NCBI GenBank assembly: GCA_030655715.1
Contig: JAUSPR010000223.1
Coordinates: forward strand, 1 to 11,294
Origin: Thermoplasmata archaeon
GTDB lineage: Archaea > Thermoplasmatota > Thermoplasmata > SG8-5
Direction of reading: 5' to 3'
DNA length: 11,294 nucleotides
Shown: piece after piece, positions 1 to 7,187 of the stretch
Layout of the letters: every line of letters starts with the position of its first letter
How positions within the stretch are numbered: position 1 is the stretch's first letter
Notes under the pieces: generated by a model
Databases searched by the model: none
The model's input: only the letters and a program-made list of their open reading frames with translations
What the model was told of the DNA's origin: nothing
Position numbers and translations under genes: made by a program

Positions 1-1472
1 CCAGAGGTGTCTGGATTGGTGTTCCATGTTGTGACGTCCTCTATTTCTATCTGTGCATAACTGATGGTAAACGCGCCAGGGGTTGATGAACTGAAGTTGA
101 AGGGAATCTGCACACTTGTTACTCCATTGTTCTGATGATGTTTGAACAGATAATCGCTTAATGCATCGTTGATTGCACCAAAACGTAATGTACCTTCGAA
201 TGGAACTAAGGCTCTCCAGTCAATTGTTCCGTCGTTCCCGATGTCCAGTTCCAAATCTTCTACTGACGTTGTGGTGGAGGATGATATTTCAATGATGGCG
301 TTTGTTGCCAAGAAACTGTTAAAGGCTTCAATGTTGAAGTTGAGAAAAGTAATGTCTGACGGATTCGTGTTAATTATAGTGCTGCTGAAATCGCTTTCCG
401 TCAGCGAAAGCATGGGTTTCGAACAAGGAACAGTATCTTCCGTCAAATCGGTGAGTCCATCTTCATCTCCATCCGACAAGCTTGCGTCAGCTAATGTGAA
501 CGTGCTGAAATGCGTGACCTGAGTCCATACGTACCCATTCTCGGTGCTGATTCCGGTGAATTCCCCGAGTTCCCAATCAGTGACCACGACCCAATCATCT
601 CCGACCTGGCGGTACATTCTCAAATAGTCCTCGCTTAAGGTCGGTGGAACATCAGTGTATGGCAACTTGATAATCGCAGAGAATTCCGCCTCGGTTTCCA
701 GATTTATCTCGATATAATCGCCTGTGGATATGGCGAAATCACCGGTTGCCGAAGATACCGTTGGGACTGCGTAAACATCCCCGACATAATCAATTGCGAC
801 GGTCACTCCCAACTCGTTATCCGTGGCGATGACATCAGGGGTCATGTCAATCGCGAAATTGTCAGTGTTGTATATCATCGGTTCGACATCGCTGATGTCT
901 GGAATCAAATCACAATCAATATCAGCAGTTAAAGCTAATGAATTGTGTGGTTTCCAAGTAAGCAATAAATTTCCATCATTTGCAGCCATGTCTAGATTAG
1001 GCGCAACGGGCCAGGGTGCAACAGCACCATATCTTTGAGTTGTAAATGATATGCCATTATCTGAACTGCCTGCATACCAGAACTTATTGTCATGTGATTT
1101 TTCTTCAATCCACGACACATAGATTATTCCTGTTGTATCGTCGATTGAGACCTGGGGCCATTGAGAGTTTGATTCTGAATAACTAATTTGAACGGGCGTA
1201 TTCCATGCGTGCCCAGGAATTTGGGAACCAATATCATTTTTATAAAATATTTCGGTTTGCCATGAGGGGATAACATTATTGGCCACTTGTCCATGAGATT
1301 GAACAAATTGGCTGTATACCATATGAGTGTTTCCATCCTCATCAATGAATATATCTTTCTGCATGATCATCCCATTTGAGCCACGGGCTGCAGCCGCAGG
1401 CTGGAAGGTCATGGCTATCATCATCAAAACACACATTATCGATACCGTTGCGGTTAATAACTTATATTTCAT
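1..1472 (-). CDS. Secreted surface protein, N-terminal 490 residues (runs off left edge)
   Basis: The reading frame is open from an ATG at 1472 to the window edge, so the 3' end is missing. Residues 1-29 look like a signal peptide: Lys residues, a hydrophobic core, and a likely cut after Ala-Ala-Ala-Ala near residue 29. Residues about 35-175 have short beta-strand units resembling BNR/sialidase-like propeller repeats, with W-x-x-E, 'SSDNGISF' and 'NGNLLLTW'-like signatures. An Asp-rich loop at 184-196 (DIDCDLIPDISD) and another at 333-342 (SDGDEDGLTD) resemble thrombospondin type-3 calcium loops. A 'THFSTFTL' motif (320-327) and 'LDIGNDGTIDW' (409-419), which I recall from archaeal surface proteins, precede a beta-rich segment. 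GAGGGG at 1479-1484 lies 6 nt before the ATG and supports this start. It is probably exported and exposed on the cell surface; a binding, adhesive or hydrolytic role cannot be decided, and no catalytic residues were identified. Confidence 0.82.
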   Translation of the reverse strand, partial: MKYKLLTATVSIMCVLMMIAMTFQPAAAARGSNGMIMQKDIFIDEDGNTHMVYSQFVQSHGQVANNVIPSWQTEIFYKNDIGSQIPGHAWNTPVQISYSESNSQWPQVSIDDTTGIIYVSWIEEKSHDNKFWYAGSSDNGISFTTQRYGAVAPWPVAPNLDMAANDGNLLLTWKPHNSLALTADIDCDLIPDISDVEPMIYNTDNFAIDMTPDVIATDNELGVTVAIDYVGDVYAVPTVSSATGDFAISTGDYIEINLETEAEFSAIIKLPYTDVPPTLSEDYLRMYRQVGDDWVVVTDWELGEFTGISTENGYVWTQVTHFSTFTLADASLSDGDEDGLTDLTEDTVPCSKPMLSLTESDFSSTIINTNPSDITFLNFNIEAFNSFLATNAIIEISSSTTTSVEDLELDIGNDGTIDWRALVPFEGTLRFGAINDALSDYLFKHHQNNGVTSVQIPFNFSSSTPGAFTISYAQIEIEDVTTWNTNPDTS

Positions 1473-1496
1473 GTTAATCCCCTCGATTTTCGTGTC

Positions 1497-1514
1497 GGGG
1501 CGCGGTCGTGCCCC
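1497..1514. repeat. GC-rich hairpin in the leader of the left secreted-protein gene
   Basis: GGGGCGC (1497-1503) and GTGCCCC (1508-1514) face each other across a 4-nt loop. The stem is 7 bp with one G-U pair if read on the plus strand. On the minus strand, in the leader RNA, one position becomes an A-C mismatch, leaving five outer pairs plus one inner pair. It stands out in AT-rich surroundings and could be an RNA structure or an operator; function is unknown. Confidence 0.45.
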
Positions 1515-1546
1515 TCTCGAACACATTATGCAAATAGCATGTCGGG

Positions 1547-1554
1547 ATATTTAA
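1547..1554 (-). promoter_or_regulatory. Candidate TATA box for the left secreted protein
   Basis: Read on the minus strand this is TTAAATAT, centred about 79 nt before the ATG at 1472. Transcription would start near 1524 and give a leader of about 50 nt, which includes the hairpin at 1497-1514 and the GAGGGG ribosome binding site. It was placed by motif only. Confidence 0.4.
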
Positions 1555-1585
1555 TCCTTGTGTGAGATTGCTCATTCCTTGACTT

Positions 1586-1614
1586 TCGTTTTCGGTAAGT
1601 ATTCGGCGAAACGA
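1586..1614. repeat. Imperfect inverted repeat in the divergent control region
   Basis: TCGTTTTCG (1586-1594) is the reverse complement of CGAAACGA (1607-1614) apart from one extra T. The arms are separated by 12 nt. The arm spacing of about two helical turns would suit a dimeric regulator, but this is inference from symmetry. Confidence 0.35.
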
Positions 1615-1619
1615 TACGG

Positions 1620-1657
1620 ATTGACGATTTGGTAATTTTCAATTGAATAATTGACGA
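1620..1657. repeat. Paired ATTGACGA direct repeats flanking a palindrome
   Basis: ATTGACGA occurs at 1620-1627 and again at 1650-1657, exactly 30 bp apart. Overlapping the second copy is a perfect 6-bp inverted repeat TCAATT-N4-AATTGA at 1639-1654. This is a plausible operator for the divergent genes, although AT-rich DNA makes short repeats common. Confidence 0.4.
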
Positions 1658-1675
1658 ACGGGCATATTCTCAGCA

Positions 1676-1703
1676 ACAATTAACAAATTTACAATTAACA
1701 AAT
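1676..1703. repeat. Tandem 13-bp direct repeat ACAATTAACAAAT
   Basis: Two identical 13-bp copies lie at 1676-1688 and 1691-1703, a 15-bp period. They sit about 45-70 bp upstream of the oxidoreductase operon's TATA box, a position where an archaeal activator could bind. The 15-bp period does not match a helical turn, so cooperative binding on one face is not implied. Confidence 0.45.
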
Positions 1704-1742
1704 CTAAAATTTCAGAAGACTGACCACTTACATAAACGGCGA

Positions 1743-1755
1743 TTATAATTAATAA
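1743..1755 (+). promoter_or_regulatory. Candidate TATA box of the POR-IOR operon
   Basis: TTATAATTAATAA is centred about 37 nt before the porG ATG. With the usual spacing, transcription would begin near 1772-1776, giving a very short leader that carries GGTG (1776-1779) 6 nt before the start codon. No other convincing promoter is seen inside the operon. Confidence 0.5.
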
Positions 1756-1785
1756 TGGAAACCCATTATCGACCCGGTGTCCTGA

Positions 1786-2349
1786 ATGATTGAAATACGT
1801 TTTCATGGCAGGGGGGGGCAAGGCGCAGTAGTCGCCTCGACCATACTTGCCGAAGCGAGTTTTCTTGAAGGCAAGGAGGTATCCGCATTTCCATTCTTCG
1901 GAGTGGAAAGAAGAGGAGCCCCTGTTACTGCATATACGAGAATCGCAGATACGAAGATCCGGAATAAATCTGGAATCTATGCCCCAGACTATGTCATAGT
2001 CATGGACCCGTCCCTACTGGACGCGGTTAATATCGCTGAAGGCCTGAAGCCGGGCGGCCTTATTCTGGTGAATACGAAAAAATCCCCAATCCAGCTAAGA
2101 AAGGACCTCGGTCTTGAGGATGATAGAAAGCTGGCAACTGTGCCTGCTACTGACATAGCCATAAAGCACAGACTTGGCAGCTCTGCAGCGCCAATCGTAA
2201 ACAGTTCGGTGCTTGGCGCTTTTGCCAAGGCCTCCGGGGTCGTCGGAATAGAATCGCTTATCCAGAGCGTGAAGAAGAACGTACCCATAAAAATCGAGGA
2301 GAACGCTGCCGCAGCCAGGGAAGCATATGACTCGGTGGTGATACATTGA
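1786..2349 (+). CDS. porG: 2-oxoacid:ferredoxin oxidoreductase (pyruvate/ketoisovalerate type), gamma subunit
   Basis: This 187-residue protein is the gamma subunit of a four-subunit cytoplasmic enzyme that converts a 2-oxoacid plus CoA to acyl-CoA and CO2 while reducing ferredoxin. The N-terminal HGRGGQG motif (residues 7-13) is the family signature, followed by '[16 protein letters not shown]', typical of gamma subunits. Its length is normal for a stand-alone gamma subunit. ATG is supported by GGTG 6 nt upstream and by the conserved start of the domain immediately after it. It is the first gene of a six-gene operon and its TGA stop overlaps the start of the delta gene. Pyruvate and 2-ketoisovalerate enzymes cannot be separated from this subunit alone. 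Confidence 0.93.
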
Positions 2350-2648
2350 CCAAAGAAGAGCTTAAAGGCGTTTACAAGACATATCAAGATTTGCCACTTA
2401 CCCCAATAACCAGCGTTAACTCATCATCAAACAGAACCGGTTTCTGGAAAACTAATAAGCCAGTGCTTGATGAATCAAAATGCATCAAGTGTAACATATG
2501 CTGGAAGTTCTGCCCTGATGTGGCAATCAGCATGAATGACGATGAATTTCCGAAATTCGATCTGGGGCATTGCAAAGGTTGTGGAATCTGCGCCCATGAA
2601 TGCCCCAAAGATGCGATAACAATGGTCATGGAAGGTGATGTCGCATGA
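2346..2648 (+). CDS. porD: 2-oxoacid:ferredoxin oxidoreductase, delta subunit (2[4Fe-4S] ferredoxin-like)
   Basis: This 100-residue subunit carries electrons from the catalytic subunits to external ferredoxin. It has two complete CxxCxxCxxxCP cluster motifs, beginning CIKCNICWKFCP and CKGCGICAHECP, which should bind two [4Fe-4S] clusters. The preceding segment with 'TGFWKTNKPVLDESKC' is typical of PorD/VorD. The start is TTG at 2346, overlapping the porG stop in a TTGA junction. The preceding GGTGGTGAT (2334-2342) matches the archaeal ribosome binding consensus well, and no in-frame ATG lies before the first cluster motif. The end overlaps the alpha gene by 4 nt (ATGA), implying translational coupling. 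Confidence 0.94.
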   Translation: MTKEELKGVYKTYQDLPLTPITSVNSSSNRTGFWKTNKPVLDESKCIKCNICWKFCPDVAISMNDDEFPKFDLGHCKGCGICAHECPKDAITMVMEGDVA

Positions 2649-3823
2649 AAATGGTAATGACTGGTAATTACGCATCCGCATACGGAGCCAAGGTCTGCAG
2701 GGCTGAAGTGATTTCAGCATATCCGATTACGCCACAAACTTCCGTGGTCGAGAAGATAGCGAGCCTTGTTTCCTCCGGGGAGATGAAGGCGCAGTTCGTC
2801 AATGTGGAGAGCGAGCACAGCGCCATGGCCGCACTTATATCGGCATCCATGACCGGCGCCAGGACATACACTGCGACGTCGTCTCATGGATTACTTCTGA
2901 TGCATGAGCTGCTCATCTGGGCAGCAGGCGCACGAACTCCGATAGTAATGAGCAATATCTGCAGGGCAAACGGCCCTCCGTGGAGCGTGTGGGCAGACCA
3001 TCATGATGCCATGGCTCAAAGGGATACAGGCTGGATGCAGGTTTTCTGCGAAGGAAATCAAGAAGTTCTGGATTCAATAATTATGTCATACAAGCTGGCA
3101 GAGCGCCCTGACATACGATTGCCTTCTATGATTAACGAGGATGCGTTCATTCTCTCGCATACCGTGGAACCGGTCGACGTACCGGATATGGAATTGGTTG
3201 ATGAATTCCTGCCTTCTTACAATCCGAGATTCAAGCTGGATGTTGACGAGCCGTACGGGTTTGGTTCGTTGGTCATGCCTGATATGTACATGGAATTCAG
3301 ATACAAGATTAATGAGGCCATGGAAGCCGCAAGACAAGGCTGGCGCGATGTCGAAAAAGATTTCGAGAAAACTTTCGGCCGTAACCACGGCGGACTTGTG
3401 GAATTCTACAATTGCGAAGATGCTGATGCAGTTCTTCTAATCATGGGCTCTGTTGCCAGCACCGCGAAGGATGTCGTGGACAAGCTGTGTTCCGAGGGCA
3501 AGAAGGTCGGGATGGCCCGGCTGAGAGTTTACCGCCCGTTCCCTGTCGAGGAGATTCGGAAATTGGCTGGCATGACGAACATCATCGGCATTTGCGACCA
3601 TTCCTATACATTCGGGCATTGGGGCCCAATGGCACAGGAAGTGCGGGGCGCATTATACGGCATTGCAGATCAGCCAGTAATGAAAAATTACATTATCGGG
3701 CTTGGGGGCAAGGACATGACTCCGGAGATTCTGGAGAAAATATTCCTGAAAACTCTGGCCTTGAAAGATGGGGCTGACCAGGAAATTGAATGGATAGGCG
3801 TCAAAGGCCTTGGGGGTTGGTAA
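2645..3823 (+). CDS. porA: 2-oxoacid:ferredoxin oxidoreductase (pyruvate/ketoisovalerate type), alpha subunit
   Basis: The 392-residue alpha subunit supplies the pyrimidine-binding part of the thiamine diphosphate site and domain II. The signature YPITPQTS lies at residues 26-33, the 'VESEHSAM' segment with the conserved Glu at about 54-61, and 'AQRDTGWMQVFCEGNQE' at about 124-140. Length is typical of archaeal PorA/VorA. The ATG at 2645 is preceded by AAGGTGAT (2632-2639), a strong ribosome binding site, and overlaps the porD stop. It assembles with the gamma, delta and beta products encoded around it. Substrate preference, pyruvate versus branched-chain 2-oxoacids, is not certain. Confidence 0.94.
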   Translation: MKMVMTGNYASAYGAKVCRAEVISAYPITPQTSVVEKIASLVSSGEMKAQFVNVESEHSAMAALISASMTGARTYTATSSHGLLLMHELLIWAAGARTPIVMSNICRANGPPWSVWADHHDAMAQRDTGWMQVFCEGNQEVLDSIIMSYKLAERPDIRLPSMINEDAFILSHTVEPVDVPDMELVDEFLPSYNPRFKLDVDEPYGFGSLVMPDMYMEFRYKINEAMEAARQGWRDVEKDFEKTFGRNHGGLVEFYNCEDADAVLLIMGSVASTAKDVVDKLCSEGKKVGMARLRVYRPFPVEEIRKLAGMTNIIGICDHSYTFGHWGPMAQEVRGALYGIADQPVMKNYIIGLGGKDMTPEILEKIFLKTLALKDGADQEIEWIGVKGLGGW

Positions 3824-3824
3824 T

Positions 3825-4733
3825 ATGCCCAAAAAAACGATTCCGGAAGAAGAGTACATGAATACCGGCCACGTTGGCTGCCTGGGGTGCGGTGCCTGCC
3901 ATGCAATGCGCTATACACTCAAGGCCCTGGGGCCGAAGACGATTGTAAGCATACCTGCCTGCTGTTGGGCTGTTATGCCAGGGCCGTTTCCCGCGAAATG
4001 CCTTGAAGTTCCGCTGATCAATACTGCATTTGAGGTGACTGGTGCCTCGATTTCCGGCATAAAGGCGGCATTGGATGCAAAGGGCATTACCGATGTCACG
4101 GTCGTCGGCTTTGCCGGAGATGGCGGAACCGCTGATATCGGAATCCAGGCCTTATCTGGCATGGTTGAGCGCGGTACTGACGTAATATACATAATGTATG
4201 ATAATGAAGCTTACATGAACACCGGCATCCAGAGGTCGTCATCGACGCCAGTCGGAGCGTGGACTACGACCACACCAGTTGGCACCACTAAGGACTGGAA
4301 GAAACAGCCCAAAAAGAACATGATGGACATCATGGTCGCACATAAGATTCCATACGCAGCCACATGCAGCATCGGATTTCCAGAGGATTTGATTAAGAAG
4401 TTACGCAAGGCCAAGGAAATTCGTGGGCCAAAATTCATTCAGATATATGCACCTTGTCCGACTGGCTGGAGAATGCAGCCCGATAAGACAATCGAGGTCT
4501 GCAGGCTGGCAATCGCGACCGGTGCGGTTCCGCTGTACGAGGTTGAAAATGGTGTTTACAATATTAGCCGGAAGCCAGCTGAACTGAAGCCAGTCAAGGA
4601 TTACCTGAAGATACAGGGTCGGTTCAGACATCTGCCTGAAGAAGAACTGGAATCCATACAGAAGAACGTTACAAGGGAATGGAAAATACTGCTCAAGAAA
4701 GAAGAATTCACAAAAGGATTGGTGGACTTATGA
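3825..4733 (+). CDS. porB: 2-oxoacid:ferredoxin oxidoreductase (pyruvate/ketoisovalerate type), beta subunit
   Basis: The 302-residue beta subunit binds the thiamine diphosphate pyrophosphate and a [4Fe-4S] cluster. Cysteines at 19, 22 and 25 (CLGCGAC), 46-47 and 211 (APCPTGW) include the expected cluster ligands. The cofactor motif starts with GDG at 98-100 and ends with DNEAYMNTG at 126-134, followed by 'TPVGAWTTTTPVG', characteristic of POR/VOR beta subunits. A TTG at 3810 would add five residues inside the end of porA; I prefer ATG at 3825, one base after the porA stop, with GGGGGT at 3812-3817 as ribosome binding site. The stop overlaps the iorA start (ATGA at 4730). Confidence 0.94.
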   Translation: MPKKTIPEEEYMNTGHVGCLGCGACHAMRYTLKALGPKTIVSIPACCWAVMPGPFPAKCLEVPLINTAFEVTGASISGIKAALDAKGITDVTVVGFAGDGGTADIGIQALSGMVERGTDVIYIMYDNEAYMNTGIQRSSSTPVGAWTTTTPVGTTKDWKKQPKKNMMDIMVAHKIPYAATCSIGFPEDLIKKLRKAKEIRGPKFIQIYAPCPTGWRMQPDKTIEVCRLAIATGAVPLYEVENGVYNISRKPAELKPVKDYLKIQGRFRHLPEEELESIQKNVTREWKILLKKEEFTKGLVDL

Positions 4734-6595
4734 ATGATTTATTAACTAAGGAAAAGAAGAGACTGTTTCTATTGGGAAACGAGGCTATTGTAAGAGGCAG
4801 CCTGGAAGCCGGACTGGATTTTGCAGCTTGCTATCCCGGCACACCGTCCTCCGAGATTGGAAACACGTTCTTCGAAATCGGCAAGGACGCAAAAGTCTAC
4901 TTCGAATTCTCCACCAATGAGAAAGTTGCATTGGAAGTTGCTGCCGCAGCCTCGGCCTGCGGACTAAGGTCCATGACTTTCATGAAACATGTTGGCCTGA
5001 ATGTCGCGGCTGATGCTTTCATGACTGTTGCGTACACCGGAGTTAGAGGCGGATTTGTTATGATTTCAGCTGACGACCCAGGCTGTCATTCAAGTCAGAA
5101 CGAACAAGACAATCGGTACTACGCGAGAATTGCGAACATACCGATGCTGGAACCTGCCAATGCCCAGGAAGCGAAGGACATGACGAAAGTGGGATTTGAG
5201 CTTTCGGAGATGCTGGAACTGCCAGTGATGGTGCGCACGACCACTCGGCTGAACCATGTCCGCGGTATAGTCCATACGGGCGAGCTTGGCCCGCAGAGGG
5301 GAAAAGGCAAATTCGACAAGGACCCCCGGAGATTTGTAACTATACCGGCCCATGCCAGGCTTGGTCACATCAAATTACTGGAGCGCATGGCTAAAGCCCT
5401 GGAGGTCAGTGAAAAGTCGGAATTCAACAAGATTGTCGATATGGACGGTTCTGAATATGGGATAATCACTTCCGGAGTTTCATACAATTATGCGGTTGAC
5501 ATAATGGCCGCTGCTGGGATAAAGGGCAAAATCCTGAAGCTGGGCATGACCTGGCCACTGCCAGAGGCAATGATTTCCGATTTCATCAAGTCTGTTGACA
5601 AACTGGTCATAATTGAAGAGGGCGAGCCGCTTCTCGAAAACGCTGTGATGGTGCTGGCCAAGGACCTGAAGCCTGAAATTCCTGTCTATGGAAAACGCTC
5701 CGGCCATTTCTCCGTCATGGGCGAATACGGTCCAGACGTCATGAAGTCCGCATTCTCCAGAATAACAGGCATGGATTTAATGCCCAAGGACGTGCCAAAG
5801 CCCAAACAGGAGTTGCCAGTGCGTCCGCCGTCGCTATGCCCGGGCTGCCCGCACCGTAGCACATACTATGCTGCAAAACGAGCCTTGAAACAGAACTTTG
5901 AGAATGCGATTTTCTCCTCGGACATCGGATGCTACACATTGGGCATCCAGGAACCGTTGAATATGGCTGATTTCCTGCTCTGCATGGGCTCGAGCGTGGA
6001 TGCGGCAGGCGGTTTCTCCAAGGCCACGGACCAGCCTGTACTGGCTTTCCTGGGAGATTCAACATTCTTCCATTCCGGGATACACGGTGTTGTGAACGCG
6101 GTTTACAACAGGCACAAATTCGTTTACACCATTCTGGATAATCGGACCACTGCAATGACAGGCCATCAACCGAATCCGGGCATGGGAACTGACGGCCGCG
6201 GAGACCCGGCGCCAATGATTTCGATTGAAGATATAGTCAAGGGCTGCGGCGTGGATTTCATTCGCACTGTGGACACATCCGACATCAAGGAGATGCAGAA
6301 AGCCTATGAAGACGCGCTGGCCCATGACAAATTGGCTGTTATTATCGCCAAGAGGGAATGCGTTCTCCTGGAAGTCAGGAGCCGGAAAAAAGCAGGAGAG
6401 TTCAAGACCTGGCAAATTAACCAAGAGGAGTGCAAGAAATGCCAGGTCTGCATAAAGACCTGGGGCTGTCCGGCCATATTCCTGGCTGACGATGGAACAG
6501 TGCATATTAACGAGAGTATCTGCAATGGCTGCGGAATTTGTGCCAAAGTCTGTCCTTTCAAGGCCATTCATGAGAACGAGGAGGTGCGCAAATGA
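4730..6595 (+). CDS. iorA: Indolepyruvate:ferredoxin oxidoreductase, alpha subunit
   Basis: This 621-residue catalytic subunit oxidises aryl-pyruvates, from transamination of tryptophan, phenylalanine or tyrosine, to aryl-acetyl-CoA using thiamine diphosphate and ferredoxin. YPGTPSSEI lies at 35-43, CPGCPHR at 370-376, and the cofactor motif runs from GDS (442-444) to DNRTTAMTGHQPNPG (470-484). A C-terminal ferredoxin domain has Cys at 568, 571, 574, 580 and 598, 601, 604, 608. The first cluster has five residues before its last Cys rather than three. The ATG at 4730 overlaps the porB stop; an in-frame ATG at 4679 would add 17 residues inside porB and is less likely. Length is normal for IorA. 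It functions with the adjacent IorB in the cytoplasm. Confidence 0.95.
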   Translation: MNDLLTKEKKRLFLLGNEAIVRGSLEAGLDFAACYPGTPSSEIGNTFFEIGKDAKVYFEFSTNEKVALEVAAAASACGLRSMTFMKHVGLNVAADAFMTVAYTGVRGGFVMISADDPGCHSSQNEQDNRYYARIANIPMLEPANAQEAKDMTKVGFELSEMLELPVMVRTTTRLNHVRGIVHTGELGPQRGKGKFDKDPRRFVTIPAHARLGHIKLLERMAKALEVSEKSEFNKIVDMDGSEYGIITSGVSYNYAVDIMAAAGIKGKILKLGMTWPLPEAMISDFIKSVDKLVIIEEGEPLLENAVMVLAKDLKPEIPVYGKRSGHFSVMGEYGPDVMKSAFSRITGMDLMPKDVPKPKQELPVRPPSLCPGCPHRSTYYAAKRALKQNFENAIFSSDIGCYTLGIQEPLNMADFLLCMGSSVDAAGGFSKATDQPVLAFLGDSTFFHSGIHGVVNAVYNRHKFVYTILDNRTTAMTGHQPNPGMGTDGRGDPAPMISIEDIVKGCGVDFIRTVDTSDIKEMQKAYEDALAHDKLAVIIAKRECVLLEVRSRKKAGEFKTWQINQEECKKCQVCIKTWGCPAIFLADDGTVHINESICNGCGICAKVCPFKAIHENEEVRK

Positions 6596-7179
6596 CACGA
6601 ATCGTAGTAGTGGGCGTCGGAGGCCAGGGAGTTCTTTTTGCTTCAAAAGTATTATCTGAAGCCGCGCTTGCAGAGGGGCATAATGCGGTCATGAGCGAGG
6701 TCCACGGAATGGCCCAGAGGGGCGGGGTCGTCATGTGCAATATCTGCGTGGGCTGCATCGAAAGTTCACTCGTAGGCGACGGCGAAGCAGACATAATATT
6801 CGCATTTGAACCGATGGAAGCTTACAGGGCGCTGGCCAAGGCCAACAAGGGCACCAGATTCGTTACCAGCACTTCGCCGGTTGTTCCAGTGGTCGTATCC
6901 ATTGGCAAGATGAAATATCCTGATGTCGAGGGACTGTTCAATGAAATACGGGAAATAACGCCTAAACTCACAGCGGTGAACGCGGACAAGCTGGCTCTTG
7001 AAGCTGGTTCATATGTCACTGCCAATTCGGTACTTCTGGGCGCGCTGGCAGGGACTGCCGAGTGTCCGGTTTCCAAGGAGAAACTGCTTGAAGTATTGAA
7101 GAGGATTGTTCCGCCCAAGACCGTTGAGATGAACCTGAAGGCATTCGAGCTCGGTCTAAAATACGCAAAACGCCATTGA
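6592..7179 (+). CDS. iorB: Indolepyruvate:ferredoxin oxidoreductase, beta subunit
   Basis: The 195-residue partner of IorA belongs to the same fold family as the PorG gamma subunit. It starts with VGVGGQGVLFASKVL (from residue 7) and contains 'VHGMAQRGG', the conserved segment of IorB. The start is well supported: GAGGAGGTG at 6578-6586 is a near-perfect ribosome binding site and ATGA overlaps the iorA stop. It is the last gene of the six-gene operon. Its stop lies only 8 bp from the stop of a convergent minus-strand gene, and I see no clear T-rich terminator on the plus strand, so transcripts from both sides may overlap. Confidence 0.94.
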   Translation: MTRIVVVGVGGQGVLFASKVLSEAALAEGHNAVMSEVHGMAQRGGVVMCNICVGCIESSLVGDGEADIIFAFEPMEAYRALAKANKGTRFVTSTSPVVPVVVSIGKMKYPDVEGLFNEIREITPKLTAVNADKLALEAGSYVTANSVLLGALAGTAECPVSKEKLLEVLKRIVPPKTVEMNLKAFELGLKYAKRH

Positions 7180-7187
7180 TTGGTAAA

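Larger units (their letters stand above)
1473..1785. other. Divergent intergenic control region (313 bp)
   Basis: This AT-rich stretch separates the minus-strand secreted-protein gene from the plus-strand oxidoreductase operon. It holds both promoters, the GC-rich hairpin, and three sets of short repeats listed separately. Short open frames within it lack a ribosome binding site or recognisable protein character. I see no tRNA or other structured RNA gene in it. Confidence 0.7.

Noticed and set aside
169..1554. Several short open frames on both strands at the left end
   Set aside because: The continuous minus-strand frame from 1472 to the edge has a signal peptide, calcium-type loops and a ribosome binding site, so the short frames are shadows.
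1555..1785. CRISPR array or structured RNA gene in the repeat-rich intergenic region
   Set aside because: The repeats are too short (8-13 bp), occur only twice each, and lack the repeat-spacer pattern; no tRNA-like fold was found.
4679..4729. Upstream ATG extending IorA by 17 residues
   Set aside because: The extension would lie in porB, is rich in charged residues unlike IorA N-termini, and the ATGA overlap at 4730 matches the other operon junctions.
5739..6646. Long minus-strand open frames (158 and 195 residues) opposite iorA and iorB
   Set aside because: They are antisense to clearly conserved protein-coding sequence, lack family features and ribosome binding sites, and arise from the codon pattern of the real genes.
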